Made by a program: the position numbers and the translations under genes
Part shown: positions 53,600-64,000 of the stretch, in pieces
How the letters are laid out: every line of letters starts with the position of its first letter
How positions within the stretch are numbered: position 1 is the first letter of the stretch
NCBI GenBank assembly: GCA_027493935.1
Contig: JAOSJV010000001.1
Span: 186,001 to 250,000 of the forward strand
Direction of reading: 5' to 3'
Length of the DNA stretch: 64,000 nucleotides
Source of the DNA: Burkholderiales bacterium
GTDB taxonomy: Bacteria > Pseudomonadota > Gammaproteobacteria > Burkholderiales > SG8-39
Notes under the pieces: generated by a model
What the model was told of the DNA's origin: nothing
Databases searched by the model: none
The model's input: the letters and a program-made list of their open reading frames with translations, nothing else

Positions 53600-53644
53600 G
53601 CCGCGGACCGCGCGGTGATGGCCGGCTGAGGCGCGCGGCCGCAA

Positions 53645-53745
53645 GGCGAGCCCCGCTTGCGCGGGGATGACGGTTTGCCTGCAGGTCGGGGAGTCTTGGC
53701 ACGGCCTCGGTATCGGGAATCCGGCGCGCGCAGCGCCGGCCGGTC
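53645..53745. repeat. Palindromic dispersed repeat
   Basis: GAGCCCCGCTTGCGCGGGGA then TGACGG forms a strong hairpin. The following TTGCCTGCAGGTCGGGGAGT then CTTGGCACGGCCTCGGTATC nearly repeats 43108-43150. It lies between the AAA+ remnant and the gene at 53744. Confidence 0.7.
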
Positions 53746-54075
53746 AGCGCAGGCTGTGTGCGTCCTCGTCGAGCCAGTCGCGCGACGCAGGGGGCGGCGC
53801 CCCGGCATGCGGCACCCACTGCGCGTCGGGGTCGGCATCGGCCTCGATGACGAGATAGGCGCCGTCGGTCTCGGCGCCGAGCCGATAGCGCCGCGAGCCG
53901 CGCGGCGACTCGATCCAGTCCCGCTCGCCGGGCCGCACCGCGCCGAGCGCGGCCGCGAGCTGCGCGCCGCGGCGGGCGAGCGCCTCGAAACTGTCGGTGC
54001 AGGCCACCAGATGCGCCGCGAGCCCCCGTGGGGCTCGCGGTCCGGTCCGTGCTTCCAGAGCGTCCAGAAGGGCAT
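53744..54075 (-). CDS. Hypothetical protein, probable frameshift
   Basis: ATG 54075 gives MPFWTLWKHGPDREPHGG, then a one-base shift in a run of G near 54029 leads to GLAAHLVACTDSFEALARRG, then AQLAAALGAVRPGERDWIES and a tail DAQWVPHAGAPPPASRDWLD. A smaller second start, downstream of the shift, would keep 100 residues. No family is recognised. The helix-rich composition and conserved-looking RDWIESPRGSRRYRLGAETD make it a plausible gene. Confidence 0.4.
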
Positions 54076-54212
54076 GGTCGGCGTTCCGTTCTTCGTCGAT
54101 GCTGGCGCAAGTGTGCCAGACGCGTGTTGCCGGAACGTTGCCGCGCCGCGGTCCGCGGGGCCGCATTGATCGAGGTCAGAAGCCGCTGCGCCCGGCGCGC
54201 GAGAATCGCCGC

Positions 54213-55439
54213 ATGCGCACGATCCTCGCACTGCTGCGGCTCCTGCCCCTGCTGGCGCTGCTGACGGCGCTGCCGGCGCGCGCCGCGCCGGTCGACGTGT
54301 ACTTGTTCTGGGGCATCGGCTGCCCGCACTGCGAGCGCGCAATCCCGTTCCTGCAGGCGCTTGCGGCGGAACGACCCGACCTGCGAGTACATTTCCTCGA
54401 GGTGACCCGGCAGGCCGCGAACCGGACCCTGTTCCTGGAGGTCGCGTCCCGGATGACGCCCGACGATCAGCGCTTCGGCGTTCCTTACACCGTCGTCGGC
54501 GAGCGCGTGTTCATCGGCTACGACGATGCGGCTTCGCTCGGTGCACGGATCCGCGCGGCGATCGACGAATGCCGGCTGGCGGGCTGCGTGGATCGGGTGC
54601 GGCCGCTCGTCGGCCCGGGCGTTCGGCCGGAACCGCCTCGCTTCGCGGCCGCGCCGCCGGCGATGCCGGTCGGCGGAGCATCCGCCGTCGCCGGCAGCGT
54701 TCGCCTGCCGCTCCTCGGCGCGATCGGGCTGCGCGACCTCTCGCTGCCGGCGCTCACGGTCGTGCTCGCGGCCGCCGACGGCCTCAATCCGTGCGCCATG
54801 TGGGTGCTCGTCTTCCTGATCGGGCTCGTCGCCGGCATGCGCGACCGGCGGCGCATGTGGCTGCTCGGCGGCGTATTCCTGCTCGCCTCGGCTGCCGTCT
54901 ACTACCTCTTCATGGCGGCCTGGCTGAACGTGCTGCTGCTCGTCGGCATGATCGCGTGGATCCGCATCGGCATCGGGCTGCTCGCGCTGGCCGGCGGCGG
55001 CTACTACCTGCGCGAGTTCATCGCGAACCCGGAGGGCGTGTGCAAGGTCGCTGCCGACCCAGGTCGCCGGCGCACGCTCGACCGCCTGCGCGCGCTCGCC
55101 CGCACGGATGCGCTGTGGACCGCGCTGGGCGGCATCGTCTTGCTCGCCTTCGCCGTGAACCTGGTCGAACTGTTCTGCTCGGCGGGCATCCCGGCCGTCT
55201 ACACCCAAGTGCTGGCGCTCTCCCCGCTGGCGACGTGGCAGTACCACGCCTATCTCGCCCTCTACGTCGTCGTGTTCATGCTCGATGATCTGATCGTATT
55301 CTTCGTCGCGCTGAAGACGCTCGAGGTGACCGGGCTCACCGCGCGCTACTCGCGCTGGTCGCACCTCGTCGGCGGAATCGTCCTCGTCGGCATCGGCGCC
55401 GCGCTCATCGCGCGGCCGCAGTGGCTGATGTGGGGCTGA
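54213..55439 (+). CDS. Thioredoxin-DsbD-like membrane fusion protein
   Basis: This 408-residue protein has a signal peptide (MRTILALLRLLPLLALLTAL, then PARAA), a periplasmic thioredoxin-like domain VDVYLFWGIGCPHCERAIPF with the active-site CPHC at about residues 37-40, and then a membrane part with about six segments: LTVVLAAADGLNPCAMWVLV, LMAAWLNVLLLVGMIAWIRI and NLVELFCSAGIPAVYTQVLA. The two intramembrane cysteines (NPCAMW, FCSAGIP) are those of DsbD/CcdA-type electron carriers, so electrons probably flow from the cytoplasm to the fused thioredoxin domain. Confidence 0.8.
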   Translation: MRTILALLRLLPLLALLTALPARAAPVDVYLFWGIGCPHCERAIPFLQALAAERPDLRVHFLEVTRQAANRTLFLEVASRMTPDDQRFGVPYTVVGERVFIGYDDAASLGARIRAAIDECRLAGCVDRVRPLVGPGVRPEPPRFAAAPPAMPVGGASAVAGSVRLPLLGAIGLRDLSLPALTVVLAAADGLNPCAMWVLVFLIGLVAGMRDRRRMWLLGGVFLLASAAVYYLFMAAWLNVLLLVGMIAWIRIGIGLLALAGGGYYLREFIANPEGVCKVAADPGRRRTLDRLRALARTDALWTALGGIVLLAFAVNLVELFCSAGIPAVYTQVLALSPLATWQYHAYLALYVVVFMLDDLIVFFVALKTLEVTGLTARYSRWSHLVGGIVLVGIGAALIARPQWLMWG

Positions 55440-55470
55440 CGGCGCCGCGCGCAGCGCCTGCGCAGGTCTA

Positions 55471-56328
55471 CTATTCGGGCACCAGCCAGCGCACCGCGCT
55501 CGCGCCACGGCCGTCCTGCGCGAGCGCGCCGCGCAGCCAGTCGAGGAGCGGGCCGGCTTCCTCGTCCAGCCGCCACGGCGGATTGACCACGAGCATGCCG
55601 CAGCCGTGCATCCGGCCGGCCGGCGGGGCGTCTGCGCCCCGCTCGGGCGCCACCGTGAGCTCGAGCTGCAGGATCCTGCGGATGCCGGTCTCCGCGACCT
55701 CACGCTCGAAGCGCCGCACGGCCGGGGGCGCCGCGATCGGGTACCACACCGCGTACACGCCGGTCGCCCACCGCCGGTAGGCGCCGGCGAGCGCGGCGGC
55801 GATCCGCGCGAACTCTCCGGCGCGGTCGAAAGAGGAATCGATCAGCACCAGGCCGCGGCGCTCCTGCGGCGGCAGGAACGCCCCGAGCGCCTCGAAGCCG
55901 TCCATCCTGCGCACCTGGACCTGCCGGTCGCCTGCGAAATGCTCGGCAAGCTCGGCAAAGTCGGCCCGGTTGAGCTCGGCGAGCACCATCCGGTCGCCGG
56001 GCCGCAGCAGGGCCCGCGCGATGCAGGGCGAGCCCGGGTAGCGGCGCAGCACGCCGTCCGGATTCCCGGCGCGCACCAGCGCGAGGTATTCGGCGAGCGC
56101 GGCCGGCACGTCGGCGCGCTGCCAGACGCGGGCGATGCCGTGCTCGAACTCGCGTGCCTTCTGCGCCCACGCGTGCGCGAGATCGTAGCGGCCGGTCCCG
56201 GCGTGCGTGTCGAGATAGCAGTAGGGCTTCGCCTTCCGCGCGAGCGCCGCAAGGAGCCGCACGAGCAGCGCGTGCTTGAATACGTCGGCGAAATTTCCGG
56301 CGTGGAAGAGATGACGGTAGGAAAGCAT
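55471..56328 (-). CDS. rlmJ: 23S rRNA (adenine(2030)-N6)-methyltransferase
   Basis: This 285-residue enzyme has MLSYRHLFHAGNFADVFKHA, LLVRLLAALARKAKPYCYLD, THAGTGRYDL, then the SAM-binding LIDSSFDRAGEFARIAAALA and the catalytic NPPW in GCGMLVVNPPWRLDEEAGPL. It methylates 23S rRNA in the cytoplasm. A start at MLSYRHLF (56328) matches the family; four codons earlier is possible. It is intact. Confidence 0.93.
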   Translation of the reverse strand: MLSYRHLFHAGNFADVFKHALLVRLLAALARKAKPYCYLDTHAGTGRYDLAHAWAQKAREFEHGIARVWQRADVPAALAEYLALVRAGNPDGVLRRYPGSPCIARALLRPGDRMVLAELNRADFAELAEHFAGDRQVQVRRMDGFEALGAFLPPQERRGLVLIDSSFDRAGEFARIAAALAGAYRRWATGVYAVWYPIAAPPAVRRFEREVAETGIRRILQLELTVAPERGADAPPAGRMHGCGMLVVNPPWRLDEEAGPLLDWLRGALAQDGRGASAVRWLVPE

Positions 56329-56428
56329 GGCGATGGGCAAAGGGCGATGGGTGACGGGTGGAGCGCGCGGCTGAGCGTCTGCTGCTCGGGTGCGCGCACG
56401 TCACCGTTCACTCATCGCCCATCACCCG

Positions 56429-56784
56429 TCAGAGCTTGTCGTACTTCGTCGCCTTTCCGCGCGCCTTGTCGACTGGATACTTCGCTGCGTTCAGCGCGAG
56501 CTTCCGCTCGGCCGCGCGCACCGGGTCGATGCCGAGGCGGTCGGCGAGCCGCACGAGGAACAGGAGCACGTCGGCGATCTCGAGCGCGACTTCCTCGCGC
56601 ACTGCGGGCGGCAGCTGCTCGCTTGCGGCAAAGTCCAGCCACTGGAAATGCTCGGTGAGCTCGCCGGCCTCGGCCACCAGGGCCATCACCAGGTTCTTCG
56701 GGTTGTGGAACTGCTCCCAGTCGCGCTTGGCGGCGAACGCGGCGAGCTGCCGCCGCAACCCTCCAAGCTGTCGTCGCCGCTCAC
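56429..56784 (-). CDS. MazG-like nucleotide pyrophosphohydrolase, probable frameshift
   Basis: GTG 56784 gives VSGDDSLEG, then a one-base shift leads to LRRQLAAFAAKRDWEQFHNP, then KNLVMALVAEAGELTEHFQW and LPPAVREEVALEIADVLLFL, the EExxE-12-28-EIADVxxL pattern of all-alpha NTP pyrophosphohydrolases. About 118 residues. It probably hydrolyses non-canonical dNTPs (dCTP/5-methyl-dCTP type). It starts 14 bp after the neighbouring gamma-glutamyltransferase stop. Confidence 0.8.
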
Positions 56785-56797
56785 GTCGCGATCCCTC

Positions 56798-58397
56798 TCA
56801 GAATGCGGCGACGCCGCCGTCGCTGCGCGGGTCTGCGCCCCCCTCGAGCACGCCGTTGGCGTGCCGCACGATCGCGCCGGCGTGGCCGACCACCTCGTCG
56901 AATTCGCCGACCACCTCGACCGCATGCCCGCGCGCGCGCAGGGCATCGACCACCGCCGGCGGGAAGCGCCTCTCGAGCCTGAGCGTGTCGCTCGTCTCGC
57001 CCCACGTGCGGCCGAGCAGCCAGCGCGGCGCGCTGATCGCCGCCTGCGGCCCCCAGCCGAACACGATCGTGCGCGTGAAGACCGCGCTCTGCGTCTGCGG
57101 CTGGCCGTCGCCGCCCATGTTGCCGTAGACCATCGTGCGCCCGTCGGCGAGCAACGCGAGCGCCGGATTCAGGGTGTGAAACGGCTTGCGGCCCGGCGCG
57201 AGCGCGTTAAGCGCCTGCGCGTCGAGCGAGAAGCTGCACCCGCGGTTCTGCCAGTTGATGCCGGTCGCGCCGAGCACGATGCCGCTGCCGAACTCGTGGT
57301 ACAGGCTCTGGATGAAGCTCACGGCGCGCCCCTCACCGTCGATCACGCCCATCCAGACCGTGTCGGCGGGTCCGCGTCCGGCGCCCCACGGCGCGGCCCG
57401 ATCGCGGTCGATCGCCGCCGCCAGCGCGCGCACGCGCTCCGGCGCGAGAAGCGACTGCGCATCCGTGCGCATGTAGGCCGGATCGGTGATGTGACGGTCG
57501 CGCACGCCGAAGGCCTGCTTGACCGCCTCCCACGCACAGGTGCACGTAGTCGGCGCTGGCCGGGTCGACCGCGGCGATGCCGAGCGCGTCGAGGATGCCG
57601 AGGATCAGCAGCGACACGACGCCCTGCGTCGGCGGCGGCATGTTGTGGAGCGTGCCGAGCGAGTGCGCGAGCGCAAGCGGCGTGCGCCACTGCGCGCGGT
57701 GCCGCTCGAGATCGGCGAGCGCGAGCGGGCTGCCTGCCGCGGCGAGGTCGGCGGCGATCGCGCGGGCGAGCTCGCCGCGGTAGAAGTCGTCGAGGCCGCG
57801 CGCCGCGAGGTGGCGCAGGGTGGCTGCGAGCCGCGGCTGGCGAAACAGCGCCCCGGCCGGCGGCACCTCGCCGCCTGGCAGGAACGTCGCGGCGAACCCG
57901 GGCTGCGGGGCGAGCTCGCCGCGCTTGGCCGCGGTGCTCGCCGACTGGCTGCGCGTCACCGGGATGCCTTGCTCCGCGTACTCGATGGCATCGCCGAGCA
58001 GCCGCGTGAGCGGCAGCCGGCCGCCGAGCTCACGGCCGTAGGCGAATGCGAGGTCCCAGCCGGAGACGGTCCCGGCGACGGTGTTCGCGGCGACGCCGCC
58101 GCGGAACGGGATCGACTGCGTTATGCCGTGTGCGGCGTACCATTCGCGGGTGGCCGCCGCCGCCGCGGCGCCGCACGCGTCGATCGCGCGCACCGGCCGT
58201 CCGGGCGCGTGGATCAGCCAGAACGCATCGCCACCGATCGCGTTCATGTGCGGGTAGGCGACCGGGATGGTGGCGGCCGCGGCGAGCATCGCTTCGACGG
58301 CGTTCCCCCCTTCGCGCAGCACGGCGAGCGCGGACTGCGCCGCGGCCGCGTGCGGCGCGACCGCCATGCCGCGCAGCGCGCGGATCGAGTTGATCAT
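56798..58397 (-). CDS. ggt: Gamma-glutamyltransferase family protein, frameshifted
   Basis: The sequence is MINSIRALRGMAVAPHAAAA, AVLREGGNAVEAMLAAAATI, NAIGGDAFWLI, GVAANTVAGTVSGWDLAFAY and NMPPPTQGVVSLLILGILDA. One extra G near 57530 shifts the frame; the second half has VRDRHITDPAYMRTDAQSLL, then the catalytic Thr in GPADTVWMGVIDGEGRAVSF, and GGDGQPQTQSAVFTRTIVFG. About 533 residues corrected. The proenzyme self-cleaves before that Thr. There is no clear signal peptide, so this may be a cytoplasmic GGT-like amidase. Confidence 0.85.
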
Positions 58398-58474
58398 CTG
58401 TTGCGCCTTCTCCGCCGGGACGAACGCGCAATTCTACGGCCCGCGACGCGGAACACGTGCGCGCACGGCGAGCT

Positions 58475-58945
58475 TCAGCCCTGCGTCCAGGGCAGTCCGG
58501 CCACGCGCCATCCATTCAGCGTGTTGCGGTGGCCGTGCGCATCCTTGTCGCCCTCGAACCCCTCGAGGACGTTGTAGGCGTCGGCGTAGCCGAGCTGCGC
58601 CGCGACCGCCGCCGCGTGGTGCGAGCGGTTGCCGCTGCGGCACAGGAACAGAACGGCGCCCGCGTGCTTGTCGACCGCGCGCTCGAGTTCCTCGGCGAAC
58701 CGCGCATTGCGCACTCCGCCCGGATAGCTGTTCCACTCGATGTGCAGCGCGCCGGGCACGCGCCCGACCCAGTCGAGCTCGGCGCGGGTGCGCACATCGA
58801 TCAGCTGCGCACCTCCGACCGCGTGCCATAGCGCGAACGCGTCAGCGGGTGTCAACGCACCACGATAGGGCAGAGCGAGCGCTGTAGCCCGCTGCCATGC
58901 ACGAGCAAGGATCGAATCAACCAACGGCGCGCTCGTCTCGCTCAT
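58475..58945 (-). CDS. Rhodanese-like protein divergent to glnA
   Basis: This 156-residue protein has MSETSAPLVDSILARAWQRA, LALPYRGALTPADAFALWHA, the N-terminal structural loop LIDVRTRAELDWVGRVPGAL, and the active Cys in GAVLFLCRSGNRSHHAAAVA. A short extension precedes the rhodanese domain. Its location upstream of and divergent from glnA is conserved in betaproteobacteria. Biological role is unknown. Confidence 0.88.
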   Translation of the reverse strand: MSETSAPLVDSILARAWQRATALALPYRGALTPADAFALWHAVGGAQLIDVRTRAELDWVGRVPGALHIEWNSYPGGVRNARFAEELERAVDKHAGAVLFLCRSGNRSHHAAAVAAQLGYADAYNVLEGFEGDKDAHGHRNTLNGWRVAGLPWTQG

Positions 58946-59023
58946 GATGTGACAGGTCGATTTGGATTCTAATCTATTGATAAAATGACTTTTCTTTGGG
59001 ATCTAGCTCAATCGGATCCGGAT

Positions 59024-59068
59024 GCACTCCATTCGTGCGTAATGACAGAAGGCGCACTATTATGGTGC
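59024..59068 (+). promoter_or_regulatory. Two NtrC boxes upstream of glnA
   Basis: GCAC-N7-GTGC occurs at 59024-59038 (GCACTCCATTCGTGC) and at 59054-59068 (GCACTATTATGGTGC). The second matches the NtrC consensus closely. The centres are 30 bp apart, about three helical turns, so two NtrC dimers would sit on the same face, 66 and 96 bp upstream of the sigma-54 element. Confidence 0.8.
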
Positions 59069-59133
59069 GTCTGCCCATCGACGGCTTGCACCGCGATTCT
59101 TTCATAACAAGCACATAGGGCCAGCTCCGGTGG

Positions 59134-59149
59134 TGGCATGTTTCTCGCA
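59134..59149 (+). promoter_or_regulatory. Sigma-54 promoter of glnA
   Basis: TGGCATGTTTCTCGCA has the TGGCAC-N5-TTGCA pattern with GG and GC spaced ten bases apart. It lies 63 bp before the glnA ATG and downstream of the NtrC boxes. Confidence 0.8.
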
Positions 59150-59211
59150 GACGCGTACGACGTCTCATTGGACGCGGGAATCCTCCCGCTCATTCGCATA
59201 GGAGAACAAGC

Positions 59212-60627
59212 ATGTCAATGAAGCCTGCCGACGTACTGAAGATGATCAAGGACCGGGAGGTCAAGTTCGTCGACTTGCGCTTTACCGACACGCGCGGCAA
59301 GGAGCAGCACGTCTCGGTGCCGGCGAACCATTTCACCGACGAGAAATTCGAGCACGGCCACGCGTTCGACGGCTCGTCGATCGCCGGCTGGAAGGGCATC
59401 GAGGCGTCCGACATGCTGCTGATGCCCGATGCGGACAGCGCGCGCCTCGACCCGTTCACCGACGAGACGGTGCTCAACGTCACCTGCGACGTGATCGAGC
59501 CCACCGACATGAAAGGCTACGACCGCGACCCGCGCTCGATCGCGAAGCGCGCCGAGGCCTACCTCAAGTCCACCGGCCTCGGCGACACCGCCTATTTCGG
59601 CCCCGAGCCCGAGTTCTTCATCTTCGACTCGGTGACCTGGCATGTCGACATGTCCGGCTGCCACGTGAAGATCCGCTCCGAGGAGGCGCCGTGGTCCTCG
59701 GGCGAGGAGCCCGAGGGCGGCAACCTCGCGCACCGCGCGCCGGTCAAGGGCGGCTATTTCCCGGTGCCGCCGGTCGACACGCTGCAGGACATCCGCAACG
59801 CCATCTGCCTCGCGCTCGAGCAACAGGGCGTGGAGGTCGAGGTGCACCATCACGAGGTCGCGGCGCCGGGGCAGGGCGAGATCGGCACGCGCTTCAACAC
59901 GCTCGTCAAGCGCGCCGACTGGATGCAGATCCTGAAGTACACGGTGTGGATGACCGCGGCCTCCTACGGCAAGACCGCGACGTTCATGCCGAAGCCGGTG
60001 GTGGGCGACAACGGTTCGGGGATGCACGTGCACCAGTCGATCTGGAAAGACGGCAAGAATCTCTTCGCCGGCAACGGGTACGCGGGGCTCTCCGACTTCG
60101 CGCTGCACTACATCGGCGGCATCATCAAGCACGCGAAGGCGCTGAACGCGATCACCAACCCGGGCACCAACTCGTACAAGCGCCTGGTGCCGGGCTTCGA
60201 GGCACCGATCAACCTCGCCTACTCCGCGCGCAACCGCTCGGCCGCCTGCCGCATCCCGTACGTCGCGAGCCCGAACGGGCGGCGCGTGGAGGTCCGCTTC
60301 CCGGACCCGACCGCGAATCCGTATCTCGCCTTCGCCGCGATGCTGCTGGCGGGCCTCGACGGCGTGCAGAACAAGATCAAGCCCGGCGATCCGATGGACA
60401 AGAACCTCTACGACTTGCCGCCCGAGGAGGCCGCCAAGGTGCCGCACGTGTGCCACGCGCTCGACCAGGCGCTTGCCGAGCTCGACCAGGACCGCGAGTT
60501 CCTGCTGCGCGGCGGCGTGTTCTCGAACGAGATGATCGACGCCTACGTCGCGCTCAAGGAAGAGGAGGTCACCCGCTTCCGCATGACCACCCATCCGCTG
60601 GAGTTCGAGCTGTACTACAGCTCGTGA
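59212..60627 (+). CDS. glnA: Glutamine synthetase, type I
   Basis: This 471-residue enzyme begins [20 protein letters not shown]. It carries [20 protein letters not shown], the metal/Glu-binding [40 protein letters not shown], the ATP-loop [20 protein letters not shown] and, near residue 400, the adenylylation site Tyr in [21 protein letters not shown] precedes the ATG. It assimilates ammonia and is intact; nitrogen limitation should raise its transcription through NtrC and sigma-54. Confidence 0.98.
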   Translation: MSMKPADVLKMIKDREVKFVDLRFTDTRGKEQHVSVPANHFTDEKFEHGHAFDGSSIAGWKGIEASDMLLMPDADSARLDPFTDETVLNVTCDVIEPTDMKGYDRDPRSIAKRAEAYLKSTGLGDTAYFGPEPEFFIFDSVTWHVDMSGCHVKIRSEEAPWSSGEEPEGGNLAHRAPVKGGYFPVPPVDTLQDIRNAICLALEQQGVEVEVHHHEVAAPGQGEIGTRFNTLVKRADWMQILKYTVWMTAASYGKTATFMPKPVVGDNGSGMHVHQSIWKDGKNLFAGNGYAGLSDFALHYIGGIIKHAKALNAITNPGTNSYKRLVPGFEAPINLAYSARNRSAACRIPYVASPNGRRVEVRFPDPTANPYLAFAAMLLAGLDGVQNKIKPGDPMDKNLYDLPPEEAAKVPHVCHALDQALAELDQDREFLLRGGVFSNEMIDAYVALKEEEVTRFRMTTHPLEFELYYSS

Positions 60628-60665
60628 GCCCGCGGGCGCCGTCCTGCGGATGTGTTCACCGGGCA

Positions 60666-60694
60666 GGACGGGCGGCGTTCCTGCCCGTCCTTTT
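60666..60694 (+). terminator. Rho-independent terminator after glnA
   Basis: GGACGGGC (60666-60673), loop GGCGTTCCT, then GCCCGTCC (60683-60690), then TTTT. The eight-base stem is perfect. It separates glnA from the DUF4124-ntrBC genes, so those must depend on read-through or a promoter in 60700-60860. Confidence 0.8.
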
Positions 60695-60865
60695 CCATGA
60701 CGCAGTGCGCAATACGGCCGCAGGCCCGCGCGAACGGCGGCCGCGGGTGTCCGCGCGAGCGTGAACAAAGCCCCGCGCCGGAGCGCGAAGTGTTTTGTAA
60801 TCAGAGTGCTTTTGTCATAGACTGCTCCTCCCGCCCGCCGTTCTCCGACTGCCGAGGTGCCGGTC

Positions 60866-61351
60866 ATGGCTCGACTCTCCGCCTGCGCACTTGCGAGCAT
60901 CGCGCTCTTCGCAGCGTCCCACGCGTATGGGCAAAGCACCGTCTGGCGCTGCCTGAACGACGGCCGATCGCAATACACGAACATCAAGAAGGAGACGGTG
61001 GGCAAGAGCTGCACGGTGGTGAGTCGCGAGGTGTCGGTGATCTCGGCGCTGTCGCCGGCGCCCGCGGTCGCGCCGGCGTCGGCGCGACCGGCCGACTTCC
61101 CGCGCGTCGATCGCGAGACGCAGCGCGAGCGCGACGACACGCGCCGGCGCATCCTCGAGCAGGAGCTCACGACCGAGCAGAACAGCCTCTCCGCGGCGCG
61201 CGCCAGGCTCGCCGAGCAGGAGAGCGCGCGCGGCGGCGACGAGCGCAACTACCAGAAGGTGCTCGACCGTCTGCAGCCCTTCCAGGAAGCGGTGGCGCGG
61301 CACGAGCGCAACGTCGCCGCCATCCGCAGGGAAATCGCCGGCTTGCGATAG
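60866..61351 (+). CDS. DUF4124-domain protein with signal peptide and coiled coil
   Basis: This 161-residue protein begins MARLSACALASIALFAASHA, a signal peptide (cleavage near AYGQ), then STVWRCLNDGRSQYTNIKKE, a DUF4124-like module (Trp-Arg-Cys...Tyr-Thr). From about residue 85 it is an R/E/Q-rich coiled coil (RETQRERDDTRRRILEQELT, then RARLAEQESARGGDERNYQK). It is exported to the periplasm. Genes of this type commonly sit between glnA and ntrB in betaproteobacteria, role unknown. A second ATG three codons upstream (60857) is possible. Confidence 0.8.
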   Translation: MARLSACALASIALFAASHAYGQSTVWRCLNDGRSQYTNIKKETVGKSCTVVSREVSVISALSPAPAVAPASARPADFPRVDRETQRERDDTRRRILEQELTTEQNSLSAARARLAEQESARGGDERNYQKVLDRLQPFQEAVARHERNVAAIRREIAGLR

Positions 61352-61439
61352 CAGGCCGCAGCGCAGGCGCGGGCCGCCGCGCCGCGCCGCACTCCCCACC
61401 GCCTGCAGGACGCGCCGTGCGCGGCGCGCGGGCCGTCGC

Positions 61440-62491
61440 GTGAGCGCGCTCGCGTTCGCCGGCCTCGATCTCGTCGCCACCGCGGTGGTGCTGCTCGACG
61501 GCGGCCTGCGCATCGTGTATGCGAACCCGGCCGCCGAGAATCTGCTCGAGCAGAGCGCGCGCACCCTGCGCGGACAGCCGTTCCTCGGCCTGTTCGAGAA
61601 CGTCGCCCCGCTCGGCGAGCGGCTCGCGCAGGCGATCGCCGAGCAGCGCGGGCTGTGGAACCAGGCGATCGACCTCGAGCGGACCGACCGCGAGCCGCTG
61701 CACGTGAACCTGCTCGCGAGCCCGCTCGAATCGCCGGAGGCGGCGCTCGTCCTCGAGCTGCGCTCCATCGACCAGCGGCTGCGCCTCGAGCGCGAGGAGC
61801 GCGAGCTCGCGCAGGCGTTCGCGAACCGCGAGCTGATCCGCAACCTCGCGCACGAGATCAAGAATCCGCTCGGGGGCTTGCGCGGCTCGGCGCAGCTGCT
61901 CGAGCGCGAGCTCGACCGGCCGGCGCTCGCCGAGTACACGCAGGTGATCATCAAGGAGGCCGACCGGCTGCAGCTCCTGGTCGACCGCCTGCTCACCCCG
62001 CACCGGCCGACGGCGCGCGGGCCGGTCAACATCCACGAGGTGAGCGAACGGGTGCGTGCGCTGATCCTCGCCGAGTTTCCGGAGCTGCGCGTCGAGCGCG
62101 ACTACGACGCGAGCCTGCCGGAGATCTCCGGCGATCGCGAGCAGCTGATCCAGGCGGTGCTGAACATCGCGCGCAACGCGGCACAGGCGGTCAAGGGCCG
62201 CGGCGAGATCGCCCTGCGCACGCGCATCGCCCGCTTCGTCACGATCGCGATGCGGTTCTACCGCTCGGCGATCGAGCTCGCCGTGATCGACAATGGGCCC
62301 GGAGTTCCCGAGGCGCTGCGCGAGCGCATGTTCCACCCGCTCGTGTCGGGGCGCGAGGGCGGCACCGGGCTCGGGTTGACGCTCGCGCAGACCTACGTCC
62401 AGCATCACCGCGGGTCGATCGAGTGCGACAGCCAACCCGGCCGCACGGTCTTTCGCATCGTTCTGCCGCTCGGCGCAAACGGAACCAAGCC

Positions 62492-62495
<4 letters not shown>
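61440..62495 (+). CDS. glnL: Nitrogen-regulation sensor histidine kinase NtrB
   Basis: GTG 61440 gives (V)SALAFAGLDLVATAVVLLDG, a PAS domain (to about residue 110), then the dimerisation/phospho-acceptor block ELIRNLAHEIKNPLGGLRGS with His138 in the H-box, and ATP-binding N, D-F and G boxes (LIQAVLNIARNAAQAV, IDNGPGVPEALRERMFHPLV, GGTGLGLTLAQTYVQHH). 351 residues. PII probably sets its kinase/phosphatase balance. Stop overlaps ntrC start by four bases. Confidence 0.93.
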
Positions 62496-63904
<1,409 letters not shown>

Positions 63905-64000
63905 GGCCGCACCGGCGCCGCCACCGCGCCGCGCTTCCGGAATGCGAAACCGTCGCGCGCGGTGGCGGGCGCACCCCATTCCGGAATCCGGTAACGACGC
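63905..64000. other. Window end after ntrC, no gene seen
   Basis: Only 96 bp remain. The segment GCGCGCGGTGGCGGGCGCAC is GC-rich and CGGAATCCGG/CATTCCGGAATCCGG near the end is short palindromic sequence, but no promoter, terminator or gene start can be assigned. Confidence 0.5.

Noticed and set aside
60780-60835. Sigma-70 promoter TTGTAA-17-TAGACT before the DUF4124 gene
   Set aside because: Plausible spacing but a poor -10 box; kept as a possibility only, since the terminator at 60666 requires some promoter here.
59215-61248. 677-codon minus-strand frame opposite glnA
   Set aside because: Mirror of glnA and the DUF4124 gene, no family motifs.

Overview
The window reads as a chromosomal segment of a high-GC betaproteobacterium (inference). 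The gene orders pcm - rhodanese - tolC, convergent with waaC - waaA, and rhodanese // glnA - DUF4124 - ntrB - ntrC, together with a TPP-riboswitch-controlled thiC, are typical of that class. No rRNA, tRNA, CRISPR array, integrase or transposase gene was seen.

Region 1 (1-12339, minus strand, visibly more AT-rich than the rest) is an O-antigen/exopolysaccharide operon: an NDP-sugar epimerase, an ABC-2 exporter (wzm, wzt), CDP-glucose synthesis (rfbF, rfbG), a C-methyltransferase and an RmlC-like epimerase that together predict a branched CDP-6-deoxyhexose, a SAM methyltransferase, a CmcI-type O-methyltransferase, a sugar aminotransferase and two glycosyltransferases. Region 2 (12361-18815, minus) carries wbpA, wbpB, wbpD and wbpE for a UDP-2,3-diacetamido-uronic acid, headed by an EPS-type MarR regulator with a perfect 21-bp palindrome upstream. 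These genes are separated by a toxin-antitoxin (TA) pair, an orphan HicB and members of a terminal-inverted-repeat element family carrying a GxxExxY (PD-(D/E)XK-like) gene. Region 3 (19202-28185) holds a UDP-glucuronate 4-epimerase and all four dTDP-rhamnose genes (rmlD, C, A, B). Every rml junction is occupied by a TA module: mazEF-like, phd/vapC, vapC/phd, vapC/vapB. RmlD is fused in frame to a Uma2 nuclease-like domain.

Region 4 (28373-33249) has the LPS core genes waaC and waaA, facing tolC, a rhodanese and pcm across a pair of large palindromic repeats that extend the waaA frame. Region 5 (33598-48050) is catabolic: a flavoprotein, a dienelactone hydrolase-like protein, a cyclic amidohydrolase, an orphan GSU2403-type nucleotidyltransferase with twin palindromic operators, then an isocitrate-lyase-superfamily lyase, an aconitase-type large/small subunit pair, a complete Liv-type ABC importer and a GntR regulator. 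Together these look like uptake and cleavage of a small branched acid. Region 6 (48175-58945) is mixed housekeeping: thiC, YidB-like, lipoprotein hydrolase, YkgJ-like, uppP, a DsbD-like thioredoxin fusion, rlmJ, a MazG-like pyrophosphohydrolase, gamma-glutamyltransferase and a rhodanese. Region 7 (59024-63904) is the nitrogen-control operon glnA - DUF4124 - ntrB - ntrC behind two NtrC boxes and a sigma-54 promoter.

About twenty otherwise well-conserved genes carry single-base shifts, many in homopolymer runs. Most are probably sequencing or assembly indels rather than decay; each is noted in its entry. Exceptions that look real are a 13-bp duplication in the GxxExxY gene and, perhaps, an amber codon in the epimerase. 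All functions are assigned from motifs and gene order only; nothing was searched or computed.
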